Origin: Theodoxus fluviatilis
Taxonomy: Eukaryota; Mollusca; Gastropoda; Cycloneritida; Neritidae
Assembly (NCBI GenBank): GCA_034096865.1
Contig: JAWQFJ010008350.1
Coordinates: 35,001-53,267 of the forward strand
Direction: 5' to 3'
DNA length: 18,267 nt
Shown: positions 8,601-17,546 of the stretch, piece after piece
Position numbering within the stretch: the stretch's first letter is position 1
Layout: each line of letters begins with the position of its first letter
The notes under the pieces: model-generated
Database searches by the model: none
Seen by the model: the letters and a program-made list of their open reading frames with translations, nothing else
What the model was told of the DNA's origin: nothing
Position numbers and translations under genes: made by a program

Positions 8601-11447
8601 TACTCTTGAGGCGTGTTTCCCACAAGCAGTCGTAACACATCATACGCAGTACTCTTCAGGCGCGTTTCCCACGAGCTGTCCTAACACATCATACGCAGTA
8701 CTCTTGAGGCGCGTTTCCCACGAGCTGTCCTAACACATCATACGCAGTACTCTTGAGGCGCGTTTCTCACAAGCAGTCCTAACACATCATACGCAGTCCT
8801 CTTGAGGCGCGTTTCCTACAAGCAGTCCTAACACATCAGACGCAATCCTCTTGAGGCGTGTTTCCCACAAGCAGTCCTCACACATCATACGCAATCCTCT
8901 TGAGGCGCGTTTCTCACAAGCAGTCCTAACACATCATACGCAGTCCTCTTGAGGCGCGTTTCCCACAAGCAGTCCTAACACATCATACGCAATCCTCTTG
9001 AGGCGTGTTTCCCACAAGCAGTCCTAACACATCATACGCAGTCCTCTTGAGGCGCGTTTCCCACAAGCAGTCCTAACACATCATACGCAGTCCTCTTGAG
9101 GCGCGTTTCCCACAAGCAGTCCTAACACATCATACGCAATCCTCTTGAGGCGCGTTTCTCACAAGCAATCCTAACACATCATGCGCAGTCCTCTTGCGGT
9201 GCGTTTCCCACAAGCAGTCCTCACACATCATACGCAGTCCTCTTGAGGCGCGTTTCTCACAAGCAATCCTAACACATCATACGCAGTCCTCTTGAGGCGC
9301 GTTTCCCACAAGCAGTCCTAACACATCATGCGCAGTCCTCTTGAGGCGCGTTTCTCACAAGCAATCCTAACACATCATGCGCAGTCCTCTTGAGGCGCGT
9401 TTCTCACAAGCAATCCTAACACATCATGCGCAGTCCTCTTGAGGCGCGTTTCCTACAAGCAGTCCTAACACATCATACGCAGTCCTCTTGAGGCGCGTTT
9501 CATACAAGAAGTCCTAACACATCATGCGCAGTCCTCTTGAGGCGACCTCTCACAAGCAATCCTAACACATCATGCGCAGTCCTCTTGAGGCGCGTTTCAT
9601 ACAAGAAGTCCTAACACATCATACGCAGTCCTCTTGAGGCGCGTTTCCCACAAGCAGTCCTAACACATCATACGCAGTCCTCTTTAGGCGCGTTTCCCTC
9701 AAGCTGTCCTAACACATCATACGCAGTCCTCTTGAGGCACGTTTCCCACAAGCAATCCTAACACATCATGCGCAGTCCTCTTGAGGCGCGTTTCTCACAA
9801 GCAGTCCTAACACATCATACGCAGTCCTCTTGAGGCGCGTTTCCCACAAGCAGTCCTAACACATCATACGCAGTCCTCTTGAGGCGCGTTTCCCACAAGC
9901 AGTCCTAACACATCATACGCAGTCCTCTTGAGGCGCGTTTCCCTCAAGCTGTCCTAACACATCATACGCAGTCCTCTTGAGGCACGTTTCCCACAAGCAA
10001 TCCTAACACATCATACGCAGTCCTCTTGAGGCGCGTTTCCCACGAGCTGTCCTAACACATCATACGCAGTCCTCTTGAGGCGCGTTTCATACAAGAAGTC
10101 CTAACACATCATACGCAGTCCTCTTGAGGCACGTTTCCTACAAGCAGTCGTAACACATCATACGCAATCCTCTTGAGGCGCGTTTCTCACAAGCAGTCCT
10201 AACACATCATACGCAGTCCTCTTGAGGCGCGTTTCTCACAAGCAGTCCTAACACATCATACGCAGTCCTCTTGAGGCGCGTTTCTCACAAGCAGTCCTAA
10301 CACATCATACGCAATCCTCTTGAGGCGCGTTTCCTACAAGCAGTCGTAACACATCATACGCAATCCTCTTGAGGCGCGTTTCTCACAAGCAATCCTAACA
10401 CATCATACGCAGTCCTCTTGCGGCGCGTTTCCCACACGCAATCCTAACACATCATACGCAGTCCTCTTGCGGCGCGTTTCTCACAAGCAGTCCTAACACA
10501 TCATACGCAGTCCTCTTGAGGCGCGTTTCTCACAAGCAGTCCTAACACATCATACGCAGTCCTCTTGCGGCGCGTTTCTCACAAGCAGTCCTTACACATC
10601 ATACGCAGTCCTCTTGCGGCGCGTTTCTCACAAGCAGTCCTAACACATCATACGCAGTCCTCTTGAGGCGCGTTTCTCACAAGCAGTCCTAACACATTAT
10701 ACGCAGTCCTCTTGAGGCGCGTTTCTCACAAGCAGTCCTAACACATTATACGCAGTCCTCTTGCGGCGCGTTTCCCACAAGCAGTCCTAACACATCAGGC
10801 GCAGTCCTCTTGAGGCGCGTTTCTCACAAGCAGTCCTAACACATTATACGCAGTCCTCTTGCGGTGCGTTTCTCACAAGCTGTCCTAACACATTATACGC
10901 AGTCCTCTTGCGGCGCGTTTCCCACAAGCTGTCCTAACACATCATACGCAGTCCTCTTGAGGCGCGTTTCCTACAAGCAGTCCTCACACATCATACGCAG
11001 TCCTCTTGAGGCGCGTTTCCTACAAGCTGTCCTAACGTATCATGCGCAGTCTTCTTGCGTTTCCCACAAGCAGTCCTAACACATCATACGCAGTCCTCTT
11101 GAGGCGCGTTTCCCACAAGCTGTCGTAACGCATCATGCGCAGTCCTCTTGCGGCGCGTTTCCCACAAGCTGTCCTAACACATCATGCGCAGTCCTCTTGA
11201 GGCGCGTTTCTCACAAGCAATCCTAACACATCATACGCAGTCCTCTTGCGGCGCGTTTCCCACAAGCAGTCTTAACACATCATGCGCAGTCCTCTTGCGG
11301 CGCATTTCCCACAAGCAGTCCTAACACATCATACGCAGTCCTCTTGAGGCGCGTTTCCCATAAGCAATCTTCACACATCATATGCAGTCCTCTTGAGGCG
11401 CGTTTCATACAAGCAGTCCTAACACATCATACGCAGTCCTCTTGCGG
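5632..11447 (+). repeat. Large minisatellite/satellite array, 49 bp unit, about 118 full copies
   Basis: The unit begins CCTAACACATCATACGCAGT and continues CCTCTTGAGGCGCG, then TTTCTCACAAGCAGT. Unit starts keep 49 bp phase from 5642 to 9513 (79 steps), then one 48 bp unit (9513-9560), 30 units of 49, one 44 bp unit (11031-11074, a 5 bp loss in the GGCGCG block), 7 more units, and a 30 bp partial at 11418-11447. A degenerate partial (AGAGGCGCAG) precedes it at 5632. Variation is mostly substitutions at fixed sites, distributed regionally. Since 49 is not a multiple of 3, frames rotate every unit and the consensus has a stop in each frame every 147 bp, so the array is non-coding. There are no unique spacers, so it is not a CRISPR array. 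Confidence 0.97.
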
Positions 11448-11901
11448 GACTAGAGGCGTGCTTCATTTCAAAAGGTGTTTTTTAACATGTTCAGAGATAG
11501 CGCTCACGGCGAGTCCTGCGTGGACAGGTTCAATCAGGAGAAAAGCTGTGGAATTCGCGAGTGCTTACTGTGAGGGCTCATCTCTGACTTTATTTTTATA
11601 AACCTTTCGAACTGAAACGCGTCTCTAATCCCGCGAGAGGATGCGTTAGGATTGCTCTGAGAAACCCCGCATCTGCACACTGCCTAAACTTTGCTTTTGT
11701 ATCCACTCAATCTTCAGTGTGGACCACCGCCCCTGGTACTGGGCGACAGTGGAGACTACCGGAAAAAGAGGGCAGCGGGCTTGCTGGAGTTGATTGACGG
11801 GTCTGACGGAGACAATGCGTCACGGAGCTTGCTCGCTGTGGACAGGAGTGGTCTTTTTTATTGACACCCATCATCGCTGTGTCGCGCTCTGCGCCCCTTA
11901 A
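11448..11901. other. Interval between the array and the predicted core promoter
   Basis: Unique sequence upstream of the mucin-like gene, presumably containing proximal regulatory DNA. No convincing motif cluster was identified by eye. A 162-codon minus-strand frame (11707-12195) lies across this interval and the 5' leader; it has no recognisable domain and is probably fortuitous. Confidence 0.4.
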
Positions 11902-11935
11902 TATAAACCATGGGCATTCCAGCAATCGCTCAGAC
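11902..11935 (+). promoter_or_regulatory. Possible TATA/Inr core promoter of the mucin-like gene
   Basis: TATAAA at 11902-11907 follows a GC-rich GCGCCCC. An initiator-like TCAGAC has its A at 11932, exactly 30 bp downstream of the TATA start, which is the usual spacing. Transcription from here would give a 444 nt unspliced leader before the ATG at 12376. The pairing is suggestive only; other TATA-like stretches exist nearby (about 11592 and 12121). Confidence 0.35.
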
Positions 11936-11997
11936 GCTGCTCGTGTCTTGCGCAGCCTGCTGAAGAACACAGGATCAAGTGGCGTGGATTTGGAACT

Positions 11998-12162
11998 ATG
12001 CTTTTTACTGTGGAAACGAGAAATCTGGTAACTACAGAGCGAAAACAGTCCTTGGCGAGAACGACAAATCAGAGAAGCCGGCGTTTCACAATCAAGAAAA
12101 AAGCATTGTTTGAAAGTGGCTTTATATTTGTGAAAAGTTTCCAGTGCATGAAGTGTGAATAA
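11998..12162 (+). CDS. Possible upstream ORF (54 codons) in the 5' leader
   Basis: An ATG at 11998 opens 54 codons ending at TAA 12160-12162, upstream of the main start at 12376. The peptide starts MLFTVETRNLVTTERKQSLA, is basic and matches nothing I recognise. It matters only if the leader is transcribed unspliced, where it could reduce translation of the main frame. It may equally be spliced out or be chance. Confidence 0.2.
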   Translation: MLFTVETRNLVTTERKQSLARTTNQRSRRFTIKKKALFESGFIFVKSFQCMKCE

Positions 12163-12375
12163 CTGTCTTTGATGGAACTGAAAAGGACTGTTCATGAAAA
12201 GATAAAGGAGTTGTACCTTAAAAATACTTGCAGCGTCCGAATCACTTTTACAGTCTGCAATCTATCCTGTGGACGTTTCGAACGCTGTACTCCGTTGTAC
12301 ACTTCCTAACCACTCTACCAGCTTTGTCAGTTCTTCACGGAGGACGTTTTTTATAGCTCGAAGCGACTTTCCAAC

Positions 12376-13315
12376 ATGCGCTGCCAAGCATATTTGTTCC
12401 TCGGCGTGTTACTGCTCGCCAATGCGGCTGTCGGGATGTTCTTCTCCAAGAACTCGTGGCTACGGCAGCAAAGTGCATCTGTGTCTCCGACGGCATCGTC
12501 GAGCTCCATGATGTCTTTCCTGCAAAACCTGAAGAGCTTGACCGCCATGGCTTGCCCGCGGCTGTCCATGATGGGCGAATTCCTCTGCGAGAACTCTGGG
12601 GAGCACGACTGTTGTGCGCTATTCCAGGACGAGGATGCAGGTCTTTGTCTAATGGTTCCCTACAACCTTCACATGATAAAAAGCTGCTTCAACATTTTCT
12701 CCTGCAAGATGATATCCTACGCCCGCTTCCACGTGTGTAGGGGCAGCATGGTCGACTGCTACCTCGTGCACAGGCTGGTAGAACTGTGCGGGGAGTACTC
12801 ACAGCTTCAGACTCCCAGGGTTCCCTCCAGACCATGGGGTCAGAGGCCTCTGCCACCCCAGCCCCTTACCCCAGCAGGTAGCCCCCAACCTCCGATGGTC
12901 GTGACCACATTGCCCCCCAGACCGCCAGGGGGTCAAAGGCCTCGTCCCCCCAATCCTCTCACGCCGGTGGTGGACCCCATGACTCCACCAGAAACTACGG
13001 TGGCGTCGACCAGACCACCGACTACGACTGCCGCTCTGCCTTCAACTACGACCACCAGAGCTACAGCGACACCCACCACTGCCAGCACAACGCCTCAGGC
13101 AACTACAGCCCCGACTGCCACACAGCTGCCGACAACTACATCGGTACCTCAAGCCACAACGCCAACAACGACTACTGTGCAGCCAACTACAGCCACCATG
13201 GCATCAACTACAACTACAACAAATACAGTAGCGACTACAACCACGCTACCCACTACACAACCAACTACACAGTCGACTACGCAACCAACTGCCTCACCGA
13301 CCACGAGGGGTCCAA
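12376..13315 (+). CDS. Secreted Cys-rich, mucin-like protein, first coding exon (3' partial)
   Basis: The ATG has A at -3. Residues 1-20 (MRCQAYLFLGVLLLANAAVG) are a typical signal peptide, so the product should be secreted. Residues 60-138 hold ten cysteines (60, 71, 79, 80, 91, 104, 110, 121, 128, 138), including a CC pair, probably five disulfides. A Pro-rich segment follows with an internal duplication (about 152-166, RPWGQRPLPPQPLTP, and 182-197, RPPGGQRPRPPNPLTP). Residues 206-309 are dominated by Thr with Pro, Ala and Ser, an O-glycosylation-prone mucin-like region. The exon ends at A|GTAAGT (donor at 13316) in phase 1, giving 313 codons plus one base. Frames running further into the CT tract are intronic read-through. 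I do not recognise the cysteine pattern. A role in mucus, matrix or surface protection is inference from composition. Downstream exons are not identifiable here. Confidence 0.75.
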
Positions 13316-13321
13316 GTAAGT
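13314..13321 (+). promoter_or_regulatory. Predicted 5' splice site
   Basis: AA|GTAAGT matches the donor consensus from +1 to +6. The Thr/Pro-rich composition stops here and the next sequence becomes Phe/Cys-rich, then a CT microsatellite, supporting an exon-intron border. Confidence 0.75.
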
Positions 13322-13396
13322 TGTCATTATTTTTTGACGACAACTGCTCGCTATACTACTGCACCGTGTCACTTTTTCTTTTCAAATATGTGTGTG

Positions 13397-13397
<1 letters not shown>

Positions 13398-13474
<77 letters not shown>

Positions 13475-13498
13475 CCTTTCCCTCCTTCCCTCCCCTCC

Positions 13499-13574
<76 letters not shown>

Positions 13575-13638
13575 TCCCTCCTTCTCTCCCTCTCTCTCTC
13601 TCTCACTCTCTCTCTCACTCTCACTCTCTCTCTCTCTC

Positions 13639-13682
<44 letters not shown>

Positions 13683-13764
13683 CCTTTCCCTCCTTCCCTC
13701 CCTCCCTCCCTCCCTCCCTCCCTCTCTCTCTCTCTCTCTCACTCTCTCTCTCTCTCTCTCTCTC
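13398..13764. repeat. Interrupted (CT)n polypyrimidine microsatellite
   Basis: A 367 bp almost pure pyrimidine tract on the plus strand. CT blocks are separated by CCCT/CCTT segments, rare CACT and one TATC. The segmental pattern (CT block, CCCTTTCCCTCC, CT block) recurs at about 13470-13500, 13570-13590 and 13678-13720, implying internal duplication. It can form triplex/H-DNA. Ser-Leu and Glu-Arg frames over it are artefacts. It lies about 80 bp into the predicted intron. Confidence 0.97.
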
Positions 13765-13770
13765 CGCTAG
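13755..13770 (+). promoter_or_regulatory. Strong-looking cryptic 3' splice site
   Basis: The end of the CT tract runs straight into CCGCTAG, so a very long polypyrimidine tract is followed by AG at 13769-13770. Splicing of the phase-1 donor at 13316 to this acceptor would be in frame with the retrotransposon reading to a stop at 13962-13964. Whether it is used cannot be seen. Confidence 0.3.
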
Positions 13771-15441
13771 ATTTGCACACTAACAGGGAAAGTGATCATG
13801 ATAGAACTTTTGATGAACTAGAAATCTGTTTCTGTCCAGAATATGCTGTTGCTAGAAATTCTCAAGATAGCACAACTAAGCATTTTGGGGAAGTCTTAAT
13901 AGATATGTGCAAATTGTTTCATCTGTTTAGGCCCTATTCTTATCGGCAGCAATGGAGGCGATAGAAATTGAAAGTTCACGTATATTTCGGAACATGGAAA
14001 TAGCGCGATAGATTATGGTTTACTGACAGAAAAGATTGCAGTACACTTTACTGTGGGCACTAGGATAGATTCTAATCATATGCCGCTGGAGATAACACTA
14101 GGAGCGGATATGAGCATGAATAAAGAGGCTGAGACATGCAGAACTCTCAGCGAAATTACATGGAATAAAAGTAAAGAGATAGAGGTCATTTTAAACATCT
14201 TCAGACCCCTGAAAACTTAGACACTGACATAGATTCTGCTGTTCGTATGTTCAAAATTAGTATACTTAGGGTGGTTGATTGTATGCGCCATACTTATAGA
14301 ATTAGTGAGAGGCGACAAAAAAGAACAAGTGATTGGTATGATCGAGAGTGCAGAGAAAGCAAACGAATAGCGAAGAGAGCTCTAGCAAAATACAGAAAAA
14401 CTTATCAGGAGGATGACAAACTAGAGTACGTGTAGAATAGGAAAACGTATGAACAACTAATATGAGAAAATAAAAGGATTATAACAAGAAGGATTGCAAG
14501 TTTCTAATGGATAGGCCTAACATGAAACATTCCAGTCAGTTTTGGTCCCTAATACGTAAAAGGACAAGTAAAAACGTACAATACGCAGATATCAAAATAG
14601 ACTCATGGTTGCAGTATTACTAGTGTCTTTCCAATCGCACGACAAACATACAGGTAGAAAATATCTACGACCCTGATCAAGTTCAAACGTTTGATGACAT
14701 GTTAGATAGAGCGCTTGCCTCAGAAGAAGTAAATCAGGCTATACTAAAGCTCTCGGGTGGAAAAGCTCCCGGTCTAGACGAGATCCCGGGAGAATGTTCA
14801 AGACAAGTAGTAATTACACGCTACCCTTTTTGATAAGACTCTTTAATATAATATTTGATAGCCAGATTTTCCCCAAGATATAGGAGCACGTCCGTTATCA
14901 TCCCTCTTCATAAACAAGGAAACAGAGGCGACCCTGCAAACTATAGAGGCATCTCCCTACTAAGTATCATAAGTAAGCTAACTAAGCGACTGCACACATG
15001 ACTGAAAAAGAGGGAAAATATCTATGGAAGAGGCTGGTTTCCGAACAGGGTATTTACTATAGACCATATCTTCACACTTCACTGCATGATAACCAGACAT
15101 GTGTATGGAGGGGCAGAGGAAAACTATACGTAGCATTCATAGATTACTAAAAAGCCTTCGATTCTGTTGACCGTCAGATCCTTTGGCGTGCACTTGCACA
15201 AGTAAATGCTTCCAAAAAATTCCTGGATGTGCTAAATGCTATGTACGCCCAAGTAAAAGCCCATGTCAGGTGGATAGGCATCCTCTCCGAGTTTATCGAC
15301 TGCTCCATTGGAACGAAACAAGGTGCCTTAGAGTCTCCACTACTATTTTCTCTTTACATTAACCAAGTTGCAAATTATCAAGTGTACGACCATAGCAATG
15401 TCTATGGAAATATGGTTGAGGTGGAAGATTGTGAGAGATAA
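13771..15441 (+). pseudogene. Decayed non-LTR retrotransposon: endonuclease and partial RT
   Basis: Several frames carry fragments in the correct order for an APE-type endonuclease plus reverse transcriptase. Endonuclease: NRESDHDRTFDEL (about 13785), then KFTYISEHGNSAIDYGLL and DSNHMPLEI (about 13970-14100), where the usual SDH.P catalytic motif reads SNHMP. Linker: RTSDWYDRECRESKRIAKRA (14247-14435). RT: EEVNQAILKLSGGKAPGLDE (about 14725), GDPANYRGISLLSIISK (about 14930), motif A FIDY*KAFDSVDR with an in-frame stop (about 15140-15175), and motif B region GTKQGALESPLLFSLYINQV (about 15315-15370). Motif C and everything downstream are absent. There are many stops and frameshifts, so it is long dead and older than the other family in the window. 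It is A/T-richer than its surroundings. Confidence 0.85.
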
Positions 15442-15458
15442 CTTTGGCGCGTTCATCC

Positions 15459-16102
15459 GCAGCCTGGTTGCATGCTCCCTAGGGAGTTGAGATGGTGTTG
15501 GAGTGCAGCCTGGTTGCATGCTCCCTAGGGAGTTGAGATGGTGTTGGAGTGCAGCCTGGTTGCATGCTCCCTAGGGAGTTGAGATGGTGTTGGAGTGCAG
15601 CCTGGTTGCATGCTCCCTAGGGAGTTGAGATGGTGTTGGAGTGCAGCCTGGTTGCATGCTCCCTAGGGAGTTGAGATGGTGTTGGAGTGCAGCCTGGTTG
15701 CATGCTCCCTAGGGAGTTGAGATGGTGTTGGAGTGCAGCCTGGTTGCATGCTCCCTAGGGAGTTGAGATGGTGTTGGAGTGCAGCCTGGTTGCATGCTCC
15801 CTAGGGAGTTGAGATGGTGTTGGAGTGCAGCCTGGTTGCATGCTCCCTAGGGAGTTGAGATGGTGTTCGAGTGCAGCCTGGTTGCATGCTCCCTAGGGAG
15901 TTGAGATGGTGTTGGAGTGCAGCCTGGTTGCATGCTCCCTAGGGAGTTGAGATGGTGTTGGAGTGCAGCCTGGTTGCATGCTCCCTAGGGAGTTGAGATG
16001 GTGTTGGAGTGCAGCCTGGTTGCATGCTCCCTAGGGAGTTGAGATGGTGTTGGAGTGCAGCCTGGTTGCATGCTCCCTAGGGAGTTGAGATGGTGTTGGA
16101 GT
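15459..16102 (+). repeat. Homogeneous minisatellite, 14 copies of a 46 bp unit
   Basis: The unit starts GCAGCCTGGTTGCATGCTCC and continues CTAGGGAGTTGAGATGG, then TGTTGGAGT. The array spans exactly 14 x 46 = 644 bp, and by eye the only difference is one G-to-C at 15868. Each unit contains the perfect 12 bp palindrome CTCCCTAGGGAG and GCATGC just before it. The near-identity means recent expansion or homogenisation. It abuts the broken RT. The 151-codon minus frame ending at 16077 mostly covers the CA tract and flank and is not a gene. Confidence 0.97.
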
Positions 16103-16321
16103 GATACAAAGAGGTAGAGGTTTGAGCACCCATCAATGGGTGAAGAAATCGCAATATAAAAAAGAGCACGTTTACCTTTAATAATCTCTGAAGTCCCGAT
16201 GCATCTCGATAGCCTCTTTGGCCGTGCTGAGCTGCCCCTGGCTGAGTCAGTGAAGCAGGCCGTCTAAATAATAACAACTCAATTATCAGGGGCTTCCGCA
16301 CTACACACGTGGGTCGTGTTG

Positions 16322-16323
<2 letters not shown>
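16103..16323. other. Short interval between minisatellite and CA tract, nothing recognised
   Basis: Non-repetitive sequence with no recognisable coding or RNA signal. No continuation of the RT could be recognised on this side of the minisatellite. Confidence 0.5.
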
Positions 16324-16390
<67 letters not shown>

Positions 16391-16471
16391 CGCACACACA
16401 CACACATACGAACACACACACACACACACACATACGAACACACACACACACACACACGAACACACACCCAC
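16324..16471. repeat. (CA)n microsatellite with GAACA/TACGAACA interruptions
   Basis: About 57 bp of near-pure CA is followed by CA blocks broken by CGCACA and by ATACGAACACA, which appears twice with similar spacing (about 16407 and 16432). This indicates duplication of an interrupted segment. His-Thr and Val-Cys frames are shadows. The Z-DNA-prone alternating pattern is typical of animal genomes. Confidence 0.97.
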
Positions 16472-16612
16472 ATGATGTTCCCAAGTGACAACATGGTTTG
16501 CACGAAGTGAATTTCATTAGATGAGCAGACAATATGAGGACTATGCTGTGGCATTACTGCTCGCTCATCAAGTGAAGGAGTTCAGGATCGGTCCATTTGA
16601 AAAGCTCTGGAC

Positions 16613-17546
<934 letters not shown>

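Noticed and set aside
5632..11447. CRISPR array
   Set aside because: Units are contiguous 49 bp repeats with substitutions; there are no unique spacers, no associated genes, and the context is eukaryotic.
10864..11601. Repetitive protein encoded by the 49 bp array (SHKQSSHII.., QAVLTHHTQSS..)
   Set aside because: The unit is not a multiple of three, the consensus has a stop in every frame each 147 bp, and open stretches exist only where variants such as TCCTCAC remove it. No start, splice or codon-bias support.
11707..12195. 162-codon minus-strand gene
   Set aside because: Antisense to the presumed 5' leader, no recognisable domain or signal; about as long as chance allows in this composition.
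13356..13964. Ser-Leu and Glu-Arg rich proteins
   Set aside because: Translation of the CT/GA microsatellite in several frames; the real exon ends at the donor at 13316.
16279..16554. Val-Cys or His-Thr repeat proteins
   Set aside because: Translation shadows of the CA microsatellite.
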